From: Tsukamurella sp040611135
Lineage (GTDB): Bacteria; Actinomycetota; Actinomycetes; Mycobacteriales; Mycobacteriaceae
Direction of reading: 5' to 3'
NCBI RefSeq assembly: GCF_040611135.1
Contig: NZ_JBEXNL010000002.1
Coordinates: 186,001-250,000, forward strand
DNA: 64,000 nucleotides
Part shown: piece by piece, positions 8,839 to 16,780 of the stretch
Numbering within the stretch: position 1 is the first letter of the stretch
How the letters are laid out: every line of letters begins with the position of its first letter
Notes under the pieces: model-generated
Seen by the model: only the letters and a program-made list of their open reading frames with translations
Database searches by the model: none
What the model was told of the DNA's origin: nothing
Program-made: the position numbers and the translations under genes

Positions 8839-9977
8839 CCGAGGCGCCCGCGACGTCCCACGGCGAGCTGCTCGACGGCGACATGCGCGCCCTCGTCGCC
8901 GGCGCCCGCAAGCTGGTCGTCAAGATCGGCAGCTCCGCGCTGACCGATCTCGAGCACGGCCTGGCGTCGGACCGTCTGGACGCGCTGACCGACGCGATCG
9001 TCGCGCGCCTGGACCGGGGGACCGAGGTCATCGTGGTCTCCTCCGGCGCGATCGGCGCGGGCATGGCGCCGCTGGGGTTGAAGCGCCGGCCCACGGACCT
9101 CGCGACCAAGCAGGCGGTCGCCTCGGTGGGGCAGTTGCAGCTGGCCAACGCCTGGGGCGCGTCGTTCCGGCGCTACGAGCGGATCGTCTCGCTGGTGCTG
9201 CTCACCGCGCACGACATCGGGCTGCGCGTGCACGCCGCCAACGCGCAGCGCACGCTCGATCGGCTGCGCACGCTCGGTGCCGTCCCGATCATCAACGAGA
9301 ACGACGTGGTGGCCTCCAACGAGGTGCGCTTCGGTGACAACGACCGGCTGGCCGCCCTCGTCGCGCACCTGACCGGCGCCGAGGCGCTGGTCCTGCTCTC
9401 CGACGTCGACGGACTCTACGACGGCGACCCGCGCAGGGGCGAGGCCTCGCTGATCCCGGCCGTGGACGGCCCGGAGGACCTCGACGGTGTGGTGGCCGGC
9501 TCGGGCGGCGCCCTCGGCACGGGCGGGATGGCCTCGAAGCTGTCTGCCGCCCGGCTCGCCGCCGACGCGGGAGTGCCCGTGCTGCTGACCGCGGCGGCCC
9601 TCGCCGACCGGGCGCTCGACGGTGCCGACGTGGGCACCGTCTTCCGGCCGCGGGCCGTGCGCCTGTCGGCGCGGCGGTTCTGGGTGCGGCACGCCGCCGA
9701 CGTCCACGGGGATCTCGTGTTGGACGACGGTGCCGTCGCCGCGGTCGTGGACCGCCGACGGTCCCTGTTGCCGGCGGGCGTGCACGGCGTGAGCGGCACG
9801 TTCTCCGGGGGAGACGTGGTCAACCTGCGCGACGCGGCGGGTACCGTCCGGGCGCGTGGCGTCGTCGCCTACGACCACTCGGAGATCGAGGCGATGCTCG
9901 GGCAGGGCACGGCCGAGCTGCCCGAGGGCCTTCGCCGGCCCGTCGTGCACGCGGACGACCTGGTGCCGGTCCGCTAG
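8835..9977 (+). CDS. proB: Glutamate 5-kinase
   Basis: First step of proline synthesis: ATP-dependent phosphorylation of glutamate. It has 380 residues. The amino-acid-kinase domain spans about 15-275 (LVVKIGSSALTD, VSSGAIGAGM, INENDVVASNE, FGDNDRLAALVA), and a PUA RNA-binding-type domain spans roughly 290-370. The GTG at 8835 overlaps the obgE stop (GTGA); ATG at 8884 is an alternative shorter start that still keeps the kinase core. In mycobacteria proB also follows obg. Here it is followed by a cluster of hairpins and a convergent gene. Confidence 0.95.
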   Translation: MTEAPATSHGELLDGDMRALVAGARKLVVKIGSSALTDLEHGLASDRLDALTDAIVARLDRGTEVIVVSSGAIGAGMAPLGLKRRPTDLATKQAVASVGQLQLANAWGASFRRYERIVSLVLLTAHDIGLRVHAANAQRTLDRLRTLGAVPIINENDVVASNEVRFGDNDRLAALVAHLTGAEALVLLSDVDGLYDGDPRRGEASLIPAVDGPEDLDGVVAGSGGALGTGGMASKLSAARLAADAGVPVLLTAAALADRALDGADVGTVFRPRAVRLSARRFWVRHAADVHGDLVLDDGAVAAVVDRRRSLLPAGVHGVSGTFSGGDVVNLRDAAGTVRARGVVAYDHSEIEAMLGQGTAELPEGLRRPVVHADDLVPVR

Positions 9978-9997
9978 GGGGCCGGCGGCGGGCAAAA

Positions 9998-10116
9998 CGG
10001 GTGCGGGAAGGTATCCGCACCCGGATTGCGTGAGCGCACCCGGCATGCGGGGTGCGCCTGCGCGCGAAGGGTGCGGGAGCACTCTCGCACCCGAAATGCG
10101 TCGCCCGCGGGTGCGC
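9998..10116. repeat. Cluster of three tandem hairpins with a 7-base repeat
   Basis: Seven copies of GGGTGCG or its complement CGCACCC occur within about 120 bases between the convergent ends of proB and the SRPBCC gene. They form three successive stems: CGGGTGCGG 9998-10006 with CCGCACCCG 10015-10023; GCGCACCC 10034-10041 with GGGTGCGC 10050-10057; and GGGTGCG 10069-10075 with CGCACCC 10086-10092. A further copy lies at 10109-10116. It may act as a bidirectional terminator or a repetitive extragenic palindrome. Confidence 0.8.
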
Positions 10117-10122
10117 TCGCGG

Positions 10123-10563
10123 CTACACCGTCTCGAGCTGCCGGCGCAGCGCCGCCTCGGACGCCTTGACCGCCTGGACGGCGAAGGGTTCGATGATCAT
10201 GCCGAGGGCCTTGCCCGCGAGGCCGCCGGGCAGGTCGTAGGTGAACTCGACGGTGAGCTCAGTGCGCCCGTCGCCGGCGTCCGCGAAGGACCAGCGCGAC
10301 GAGGTCCTGAACCCGGAGATGGACTTCAGCGTGATGAGCCGGTCCGCATCGAACTCGGTCACCTCGACGACGGAGCCGATCTCCTTCGGCCCGATCTTCA
10401 CCGCGGAGTCGTACACGGCGCCGAGGCCGTAGTCCTTCTCGCCCTGCGGGACGAACCGGCTGATGCCGAAGAACCATGTCGGCACGGTCCGGTAGTCCGC
10501 GACGTGCGCGAAGGCCCGGTCGACGGGGACGGTGGCGGTCGCGGTGTGGTTGATGGTGGTCAT
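10123..10563 (-). CDS. SRPBCC (START-like) family protein
   Basis: A 146-residue cytoplasmic protein of the polyketide-cyclase/START-like fold that usually binds a hydrophobic ligand in a helix-grip pocket. It starts MTTINHTATATVPVDRAFAHVADY and continues with the typical beta-grip pattern (GSVVEVTEFDADRLITLKS). The start is chosen because of the CCGGAGG ribosome-binding site just upstream; the frame extends further but only as noise. It is divergent from the di-iron oxygenase gene with a 171-base shared upstream region. The ligand and any link to the oxygenase are unknown. Confidence 0.85.
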   Translation of the reverse strand: MTTINHTATATVPVDRAFAHVADYRTVPTWFFGISRFVPQGEKDYGLGAVYDSAVKIGPKEIGSVVEVTEFDADRLITLKSISGFRTSSRWSFADAGDGRTELTVEFTYDLPGGLAGKALGMIIEPFAVQAVKASEAALRRQLETV

Positions 10564-10734
10564 GGAACCTCCGGCGTCGGCGGTGCGGGCGGCGATCATG
10601 TGGGACCCGGTGTCCCGGGTGATCACGGCCGACCCTACAGGCCGGACCAGCGCGTTCATACATACGGGTAGGAAGTGTCCATCATCGTGGTACATTTTCA
10701 GTAGAACTGTGTCAGCCCGCAGGAGGACTTCGTC

Positions 10735-11742
10735 ATGGCACTGCACATCACGCACATGGGTCGCACCCGCGGCCGCCCGTTCCCCGGGCAGGCGGAGTAC
10801 GAGCAGACCTTGCACGACCTGTCGGAGGCCTCGGTCCAGCGGAACTTCGACCCGTACGTGGACATCGACTGGGACTCTCCGGAGCTCGCGGTCACGCCGG
10901 ACGATCCGCGCTGGATCCTCGACTCCCGCTTCGACCCGATCGGTCGGACGCAGTGGTACCGGTCGCAGCCGCGATCCAAGCAGATCGAGATGGGCATGTG
11001 GCGGCAGGCCAATGTCGCGAAGGTGGGCCTGCAGTTCGAGTCGGTGCTGATCCGCGGCATCATGCAGTACACGGCGGTGCAGCCGAACAATTCCCCGGAG
11101 TTCCGCTACGCCACGCACGAGGCCAAGGAGGAGTGTCAGCACACGCTGATGTTCCAGGAGTTCGTCAACCGGATCGGCATGGACGTGCCCGGCGGCCCGC
11201 TGTGGTTCCGCCGCCTGTCGCCGATCATCCCGCTGGCGGCCACCACCTTTCCGATGATCTTCTACATGGGCGTACTCGGCGGCGAGGAGCCGATCGACCA
11301 CGTGCAGAAGCAGTTCCTGCGTTCCGGCATCGAGCAGCACCCCACGATGACCGCGGTCATGCAGATCCACGTGGCGGAGGAGGCACGCCACATCTCCTTC
11401 GCACACCAGTTGCTCGAGCACCGCGTCCCCACGCGCGGAGTGTTCCCGCGCTTCCTGCTCTCGCTCGCGCTGCCGCTCGTGATGCGCTCGCTGCTCACCG
11501 CGATCGCGGTGCCGCCGCGCGAGTTCCGCACGCGGTTCGAGATTCCGCGGTCCGAGTGGAAGCAGATGTACTGGCGCTCGCCGGAGTCGCAGGCCGTCAA
11601 GCGCGAGGTCTTCGGCGACGTGCGGCTGCTCGCCGAGAAGACGAAGCTGATGAACCCGGTCTCGCGCCTTCTGTGGCGCGCGCTCGGCATCGACGGCCGC
11701 GTGTCCCGGTTCCGCAGCGAGCCGGCGTACTCGGCGGGCTGA
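10735..11742 (+). CDS. AurF-like di-iron oxygenase
   Basis: A 335-residue helical protein with two ferritin-like iron-ligand motifs, HEAKEECQH (around residue 125) and HVAEEARH (around 215), and further conserved Glu residues, matching the AurF/p-aminobenzoate N-oxygenase family of non-haem di-iron enzymes. Family members oxidise aromatic amines or other small substrates; the substrate here is not predictable. An aggagg ribosome-binding site lies at the expected spacing before ATG 10735. It is followed by a strong terminator hairpin, so it is probably monocistronic. Confidence 0.82.
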   Translation: MALHITHMGRTRGRPFPGQAEYEQTLHDLSEASVQRNFDPYVDIDWDSPELAVTPDDPRWILDSRFDPIGRTQWYRSQPRSKQIEMGMWRQANVAKVGLQFESVLIRGIMQYTAVQPNNSPEFRYATHEAKEECQHTLMFQEFVNRIGMDVPGGPLWFRRLSPIIPLAATTFPMIFYMGVLGGEEPIDHVQKQFLRSGIEQHPTMTAVMQIHVAEEARHISFAHQLLEHRVPTRGVFPRFLLSLALPLVMRSLLTAIAVPPREFRTRFEIPRSEWKQMYWRSPESQAVKREVFGDVRLLAEKTKLMNPVSRLLWRALGIDGRVSRFRSEPAYSAG

Positions 11743-11766
11743 TCCTCCGCAGAGCCGCACGTTCCG

Positions 11767-11820
11767 ATCCGCCTGAGGCGGAGCTGCTGTGAGCGGCTCC
11801 GCCCCAGGCGGATTCGTCTT
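11767..11820 (+). terminator. Terminator hairpin after the di-iron oxygenase gene
   Basis: An 18-bp inverted repeat (arms 11767-11784 and 11796-11813, one mismatch) with an 11-base loop, followed by tcgtctt. It sits between two same-strand genes and separates the oxygenase from the clpP pair. Confidence 0.75.
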
Positions 11821-11853
11821 CTCCGGCGATGCGGTCGGCGCCACGATGGTGGC

Positions 11854-12471
11854 ATGACAGAGGCACCCACCACCCCCAGGTTCACCGAACGGGTACGTCG
11901 CGAGCTCTACGACCACCGGGTCGTCGTGCTCGACGGTCCGCTCGACGACGACAACGGCTCCCTTCTCGCCACGCAGATCCTCTCGCTCGCCGCGGTCGGT
12001 CCCGGCGACATCGCGCTGTGGATCCATTCGCCCGGCGGGTCCGTACCGTCCATGCTCGCGATCCGCGATGTCATGCGGCTCGTGCCATGTGATGTCTCGA
12101 CGCTCGTGCTCGGGATCGCGTACAGCGCCGGCCAGTTCCTGCTGTCCGCGGGCACGCCGGGCAAGCGCCGCGCCCTGCCGCACGCCCGGGTGCTCATGCA
12201 CCAGGGCTCCGCCGGCATCGGCGGCACCGCCGTCGACATCGAGCTGCAAGCCGGCGACCTGCGGCACACCCGGGACACGGTGCTCGGCCTGATCGCGGAG
12301 GACACCGGGCGGCCGATCGAGCAGATCTTCGAGGACTCGCTGCACGACCGGTGGTACACGGCGCAGGAGGCCCGCGACTACGGCTTCGTCGACGAGATCG
12401 TCGACTCCTTCGACACGATCGTCCCGGGCCGCCGTCGCACCGGTTTCGATCTCGCGGGGGCAACGCGATGA
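11854..12471 (+). CDS. ClpP-family serine protease subunit (first paralogue, active-site triad intact)
   Basis: Proteolytic-chamber subunit of an ATP-dependent Clp protease, 205 residues. The triad is present: Ser91 in GIAYSAGQ, His in LPHARVLMHQ and Asp in LHDRWYT. The loop HSPGGSVPSM matches the oxyanion region. It overlaps the second clpP-like gene by 4 bases (ATGA), so the two are probably co-translated and may form a mixed two-ring complex. The housekeeping clpP1P2 pair normally lies beside tig and clpX; that context is absent here, so this is an accessory pair, comparable in layout to Streptomyces clpP3-clpP4. Confidence 0.88.
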   Translation: MTEAPTTPRFTERVRRELYDHRVVVLDGPLDDDNGSLLATQILSLAAVGPGDIALWIHSPGGSVPSMLAIRDVMRLVPCDVSTLVLGIAYSAGQFLLSAGTPGKRRALPHARVLMHQGSAGIGGTAVDIELQAGDLRHTRDTVLGLIAEDTGRPIEQIFEDSLHDRWYTAQEARDYGFVDEIVDSFDTIVPGRRRTGFDLAGATR

Positions 12472-13052
12472 GCACCTACACGATCCCCAATGTCATCGAC
12501 CGGCGGCCCACCGGCGAGCGGATCACCGATGTGTATTCGCATCTGCTGTCGGAGCGGGTGGTCTATCTCGGCACGGGCATCGACGCCGGGGTCGCGAACG
12601 CGATCGTCGCGCAGCTGCTGTTCCTCGCCTCCGACGGCGAGGACGAGATCCAGCTCTACATCAACTGCGAGGGCGGCGATCCCAGCGCGGCCCTGGCGAT
12701 CTACGACACCATGCGGTACATCCGGCCGCCGGTGGCGACCACCTGCGTCGGGCAGGCCGTCGCCGTGGGGGCGGTGCTGCTCGCGGGCGGGGCACCGGGC
12801 CGACGGATGGGTCTCCCGCATGCGCGGATCGTGCTGCATCAGCCGTCGGCGCAGGGGCGCGGCACGATCCCCGACCTCATCCTGCAGGCCGACGAGGTGA
12901 TCCGCGTGCGCGCCCAGATGGAGCGGGTCCTGGCGCGGCACACCGGCCAGACGCCCGAGCAGCTCCGCGCCGACACCGATCACGACCGCGTCTTCACCGC
13001 CGCTGCGGCCGTCGACTACGGGCTGATCGACGAGGTGATCGAGGAGGCCTGA
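12468..13052 (+). CDS. ClpP-family subunit lacking the catalytic serine (ClpR-like)
   Basis: A 194-residue ClpP paralogue. The usual GQAASMGA motif reads GQAVAVGA, so residue 99, normally the nucleophilic serine, is alanine (codon gcc at 12762). His124 (LPHARIVLHQP) and the triad Asp (DTDHDRVF) are retained. Oligomerisation surfaces look normal (LYINCEGGDPSAALAIYDTM), although SPGG is changed to CEGG. By analogy with cyanobacterial and plastid ClpR, it may be a structural or regulatory ring partner of the upstream active subunit. It is coupled to that gene by an ATGA overlap. Confidence 0.88.
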   Translation: MSTYTIPNVIDRRPTGERITDVYSHLLSERVVYLGTGIDAGVANAIVAQLLFLASDGEDEIQLYINCEGGDPSAALAIYDTMRYIRPPVATTCVGQAVAVGAVLLAGGAPGRRMGLPHARIVLHQPSAQGRGTIPDLILQADEVIRVRAQMERVLARHTGQTPEQLRADTDHDRVFTAAAAVDYGLIDEVIEEA

Positions 13053-13069
13053 CCTCGCCCGGCGGGCGG

Positions 13070-13411
13070 TCAGGCCGCCAGCGCGAGCAGCCGCGGGCCG
13101 GGGGAGACCCGACGGGGCACCGCGACCGGCCCGGTGGCGACGACGCCGAGCCGCACCACCGGGCGTGCGGCCTGCAGCCGCAGACCCACCGCGACGGCGA
13201 TCGCCCCCACGTCGGTGCCGAGCGCTCCGGCGATGGCCGAGAGCATCTCGCTGGACGGATCCTTGAGCCCGCGCTCGATCTCGGACAGGTACTGCGGCGA
13301 GATCCCGGCACGGTCGGCGGTGTCGGCGAGCCGCTCGCCGCGCTCGTGCCGCAGCCGGCGCAGGTGGGCGCCGAGCTCGTGCCGGAACAGTGCCTCGCTG
13401 CGGGTCTGCAT
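13070..13411 (-). CDS. XRE-family regulator, ClgR/PopR-like, with C-terminal LAA
   Basis: A 113-residue DNA-binding protein. Residues about 10-65 form a helix-turn-helix (LRRLRHERGERLADTADRAG, then QYLSEIERGLKDPSSEML) very like ClgR, the activator of clp genes in actinobacteria. The protein ends ...LLALAA, the kind of tail recognised by Clp proteases (ssrA tags end ALAA; Streptomyces PopR, the clpP3P4 activator, needs two terminal alanines for its turnover). It is convergent with the clpP pair, 17 bases apart. A self-limiting regulatory loop is inferred, not shown. ATG at 13411 is chosen as the family start. Confidence 0.82.
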   Translation of the reverse strand: MQTRSEALFRHELGAHLRRLRHERGERLADTADRAGISPQYLSEIERGLKDPSSEMLSAIAGALGTDVGAIAVAVGLRLQAARPVVRLGVVATGPVAVPRRVSPGPRLLALAA

Positions 13412-13491
13412 GGCCTCACGGTACGACGGGCCGGGCCCCGGCACCGTCGGATCCGCTCTGAGCAGCGCGCGAGTGCGTACCCTCGGTGGGC

Positions 13492-14493
13492 ATGGTGGAT
13501 TTCGACCGTCGGGCGTTCCTCGTCGCGGGCACGGGTGCCGTGTTCGCGACCCTAACAGCGGTGTCCGCGGGGAGGGCCGCGGCGGCACCGAGCGCGGGGC
13601 AGCGAGTGGTGTACTCCTACACCGGCCACACGCCGCCCGCCGAGCTGTTGACCAAGGTCTCGCAGGGTCGCGTCGGCGGCGTCATCTTCTTCGCGGAGAA
13701 CATCTCGTCCGCGACCCAGCTCGCCGAGGTGACCGCGGAGTTCCGCAGGGCGGCGAAGGGCCCGCTCACGCTGCTCACCGATCAGGAGGGCGGCCACGTC
13801 AACCGGGTGCCCGGCGGTCCGTCCGCGTCCGCGAAGCAGGTGGGCGCCTCGGCCGACCCGGCGGCCGCGGCACGCACGCAGGGCGCGACGGCGGCCGCCG
13901 TGCTGGGCGGGGCCGGGATCACCGGCGACCTCGCGCCCGTGCTGGGCGTGCACCGGTCCGCCGGCGACTTCCTGGACGCCACGCAGCGCAGCTTCTCGTC
14001 CGACCCGAAGGTCGTCGCCGACTGCGCCGCGGCCTTCATCCGGGCCGCGCAGGGCGCAGGGATCTCGGCGTGCGCCAAGCACTTCCCGGGCCTGGGCGCG
14101 GCCCCGGCGGGGGCGAACACGGACCTGACCACCGTCACCGTCGACGTTCCGGCCGCGACCCTGCAGTCGGTCGACATGGCGCCGTACTCCGCCGCGATCG
14201 CGGCGGGGGTGCGGATGGTGATGCCGTCGTGGGCCGTCTATCCCGCCCTGGACGCGGCGAACCCGGCCGGCATGTCCCGGACGATCCTGCAGACCCACCT
14301 GCGCGGCCGGCTCGGCTTCTCGGGCACGATCATCACGGACGCGCTCGAGGCGGGAGCTCTCGCGGCGTACGGCTCCACGGGACAGCGGGCGGTCGCGGCG
14401 GTCCGGGCCGGCGCCGACCTGCTGTGCTGCTCCGCCCGCGACATCGCCCAGGGTGACGAGGCCGCGCAGGCGCTGGCGCGCGCCGGCCTCTGA
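13492..14493 (+). CDS. Tat-exported GH3-family protein (beta-hexosaminidase-like N-terminal domain)
   Basis: A 333-residue protein with a twin-arginine signal (DRRAFLV, then a hydrophobic stretch and AxA-like cleavage near GRAAAAPSA). The TIM barrel carries the GH3 landmarks LLTDQEGGHVNR, KHFPGLG and the nucleophile region IITDALEAGAL. In NagZ/LpqI-type hexosaminidases the loop after KHFPGHG holds an Asp-His acid/base dyad; here the sequence reads GLGAAPAGANTD, with no histidine. It may therefore be a GH3 variant with altered chemistry or a phosphorylase or binding protein. ATG at 13492 is preferred over the GTG two codons upstream. Confidence 0.82.
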   Translation: MVDFDRRAFLVAGTGAVFATLTAVSAGRAAAAPSAGQRVVYSYTGHTPPAELLTKVSQGRVGGVIFFAENISSATQLAEVTAEFRRAAKGPLTLLTDQEGGHVNRVPGGPSASAKQVGASADPAAAARTQGATAAAVLGGAGITGDLAPVLGVHRSAGDFLDATQRSFSSDPKVVADCAAAFIRAAQGAGISACAKHFPGLGAAPAGANTDLTTVTVDVPAATLQSVDMAPYSAAIAAGVRMVMPSWAVYPALDAANPAGMSRTILQTHLRGRLGFSGTIITDALEAGALAAYGSTGQRAVAAVRAGADLLCCSARDIAQGDEAAQALARAGL

Positions 14494-14529
14494 CCGCGCC
14501 CCGGCGCGGACCGGGCCGACCCCGCCCGG

Positions 14530-14640
14530 TCACTGCACGATCGACGGCACTCCCGGCGCCGCGGCGGTGGTCCAGAAGTCCGCACCCGTGAGGAGGCGGG
14601 CGCGGTCGTCGAGCGGGAGATCGGCGGCCTCGGTGCTCAC
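14530..14640 (-). pseudogene. Truncated N-terminus of a GH3 beta-glucosidase-like gene
   Basis: A 36-residue frame on the minus strand, beginning at GTG 14640 just after the sirtuin gene, reads VSTEAADLPLDDRARLL then TGADFWTTAAAPGVPSIVQ and stops. This matches the start of GH3 beta-glucosidases (leucine-rich LxLxEKxxLLxGxDFWxT, then xGIPSIxxxDGPxG), but the protein ends just before the DGPHG motif. No continuation is visible in any frame before the next gene. It is most simply a deletion remnant of a second GH3 gene. Confidence 0.6.
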
Positions 14641-14660
14641 GGGGTCCTCTCGGTCGGTGA

Positions 14661-15527
14661 TCACGGCAGGGCCAGACGCTGGAGCGCGGTGGCGACGTCC
14701 ACGTCGACGGTGATGTCGGCGAGCTCGTCGCCGCGGGTGCGGCCGCGGTTGATGATGACGATCGGCGTGCCCTGCTTGCGCGCGTGCCGGACGAACCGCA
14801 GGCCCGACATGACGGTGAGCGAGGTTCCCAGCACGAGGAGGGCCTCGGCATCGTCGACCATGGCGAACGCGCGGGCGACCCGGGGCTTGGGTACGGACTC
14901 GCCGAAGTAGACGATGTCGGGCTTGAGGATGCCGCCGCAGGCTCCGCAGTCGACCATCGTGAAATCGCCGGTGTCCTCGATCACGACATCGGCGTCGGGG
15001 GCCACCTCGAGTGCGCCGCGTCCGGCGATCCGCGCGACGAAGTCCGCGTTGAGCGGTTCCAGCTGGGCGTGCAGGCGATGTCGGCTGATCCGGTTCTCGC
15101 AGGTCAGGCACCGCACCTGCGCGTAGTTCCCGTGCAGGTCGACGACACCGCGCGAGCCGGCCTTGAGGTGCAGCAGGTCGACGTTCTGCGTGATCACGCC
15201 CGTCACGCCGGGAAGGGCCGCGAGGCCGCGGTGCGCCGCGTTGGGCAGCGCCGCGTCCATGTGTCGCCAGCCGAGGTGGTTGCGGGCCCAGTAGCGGCGC
15301 CGGAACTCGGCGGATCCCAGGAACTGCTGCAGCGTCATCGGGGTGCGACGGGGCGCGTCCGGGCTCCGGTAGTCGGGGATTCCGGACGCGGTGGAGATCC
15401 CGGCGCCGGTGAGCGCGAGGATGCGACGCCCGCGCAGCAGTTCCCGCGCCCGGTCGAGCCGGTCGGCGTAGTCCGCGTCGGGCGCGGTGGCCTCCGCGGG
15501 CTCCCAGGCGGGTATCGCAGTGCGCAC
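14661..15527 (-). CDS. Sir2-family NAD-dependent protein deacylase
   Basis: A 288-residue sirtuin that removes acyl groups from lysines using NAD. It shows GAGISTASGIPDYR (NAD-binding loop, around residue 45), TQNVDLLH, the catalytic histidine in DLHGN, and a zinc-binding pair CLTC ... CGACGG. The C-terminal region holds VLGTSLTVMSGLRF and a final NAD-binding segment. The longer, actinobacterial type has an insert between the zinc cysteines. GTG at 15527 is chosen because upstream sequence in this frame overlaps the CorA gene and loses similarity. Confidence 0.9.
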   Translation of the reverse strand: MRTAIPAWEPAEATAPDADYADRLDRARELLRGRRILALTGAGISTASGIPDYRSPDAPRRTPMTLQQFLGSAEFRRRYWARNHLGWRHMDAALPNAAHRGLAALPGVTGVITQNVDLLHLKAGSRGVVDLHGNYAQVRCLTCENRISRHRLHAQLEPLNADFVARIAGRGALEVAPDADVVIEDTGDFTMVDCGACGGILKPDIVYFGESVPKPRVARAFAMVDDAEALLVLGTSLTVMSGLRFVRHARKQGTPIVIINRGRTRGDELADITVDVDVATALQRLALP

Positions 15528-15568
15528 GTCGTCCAGGCTACGCGCGGTCCCGGCGCGGACGAGCGGAC

Positions 15569-16639
15569 TCAGCCCGGTCGGCGTTCGGTCCCGCCGTGCT
15601 GCGCGTGGTGCGTACTGGCGAACGGATCGACCTCGGGCGCTTTGTTGCGGCGCAGCCACAGCGCCAGCGCTATCAGCGGAACGAGCAGGCCGCCGATGCC
15701 GAGGATCATGAAGTGCCAGAAACCGTCGATGTGCGAGGTCAGCCACTCGAAGTTCTGTCCGAAGAAGCCGGTGATGAAGGTCAGCGGAAGGAAGATCGTG
15801 GCCAGCACCGTGAGCTGCTCCATGGTGCTGTTCTGCCGGGCCGCCGAGTTCGCCTGCTGGACCGAGACGACGGCGATGTTGGCCTGCAGGATCGTGCCGA
15901 GGAGGTCGCGCTGGGCGGACACCTCCTCGTTGACCAGCTGGAGCCGGTCGTAGACATCGCGCAGGTACGGGGACAGGCGCTCCTCATCGAGCCCCTTGCC
16001 GACGGCGTTGACCACCGCGAGGAGGGGGTGCGCGGCGCGGTAGAAGTTCGTGACCTCGCGGCGGAGCAGGTAGATCCGCTCCGTGGGGGCGACCGCACCC
16101 GAGAACACCGTCGCCTCGATCTGCTCGATGTCGTGCTCCAGGCCCGCGACGACGGGTTCGTAGCCGTCGACCACCTGGTCGAGGATGGCCCACAGCACCG
16201 CGTCGGTGCCCAGCGCGAGGAGATCCGGCTTCTGTTCGAGGCGGGCGCGGGCCTGATGCAGCTCGCTCGCCACGCCCTGTCGGACGGTGATGACGAAGTT
16301 GCTGCCGACGAACACGCTGATCTCGCCGAAGTCGACCTCCTCGCGGGCGTCGTCGTAGCGTGCGGTCCGGAGGATGACGAGCTTGACCGAGGACTCGAAG
16401 TCCTCGACCTTGGGCCGCAGGTGGTAGTCCTGAGCGTCCTCGACGGCGAGTTCATGCAGGTCGAAGGCCCGCCGTACGGACTCCATCTCCTCGGGCGTCG
16501 GTTCGAACAACCCGAGCCAGACGAAGCCGTTGCCGGCGCACAGTCGTGCCGCGTCGAGGGGAGGGAGCGCGGCCTCCGCTTGCCGGGCACCGTTGACGTA
16601 GTGGGCGCAATCGACGATCACGATTGGATTCAACCGCAC
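15569..16639 (-). CDS. corA: CorA-family divalent cation transporter
   Basis: A 356-residue inner-membrane channel of the CorA Mg2+/Co2+ family. It has a large cytoplasmic domain (residues 1-290) with a long helix, then two transmembrane segments at the C-terminus (LTVLATIFLPLTFITGFFG and FMILGIGGLLVPLIALALWL). The selectivity loop that normally reads GMN reads GQN (FFGQNFEWL), a variant I recall from other actinobacterial CorA-like proteins. Ion preference could therefore differ. It runs head-away from the MFS gene, with a 141-base divergent region. Confidence 0.9.
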   Translation of the reverse strand: MRLNPIVIVDCAHYVNGARQAEAALPPLDAARLCAGNGFVWLGLFEPTPEEMESVRRAFDLHELAVEDAQDYHLRPKVEDFESSVKLVILRTARYDDAREEVDFGEISVFVGSNFVITVRQGVASELHQARARLEQKPDLLALGTDAVLWAILDQVVDGYEPVVAGLEHDIEQIEATVFSGAVAPTERIYLLRREVTNFYRAAHPLLAVVNAVGKGLDEERLSPYLRDVYDRLQLVNEEVSAQRDLLGTILQANIAVVSVQQANSAARQNSTMEQLTVLATIFLPLTFITGFFGQNFEWLTSHIDGFWHFMILGIGGLLVPLIALALWLRRNKAPEVDPFASTHHAQHGGTERRPG

Positions 16640-16780
16640 TCACCCTCCCGCCGCGCGGCGTACTGCGGGGTCGGATCGACCGGTCCGGACACCGGGGTCA
16701 TTCCGGCACGAATCGTGCCTGCGCCGACGGCGGCGACCTCACTGTTTCGGATATTCGTGTACCGAAGTATATTTCGACGG

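Noticed and set aside
10123..12345. 740-codon minus-strand frame covering the SRPBCC, di-iron oxygenase and first clpP region
   Set aside because: Only its last 146 codons have protein character; the rest is antisense to genes with clear motifs.
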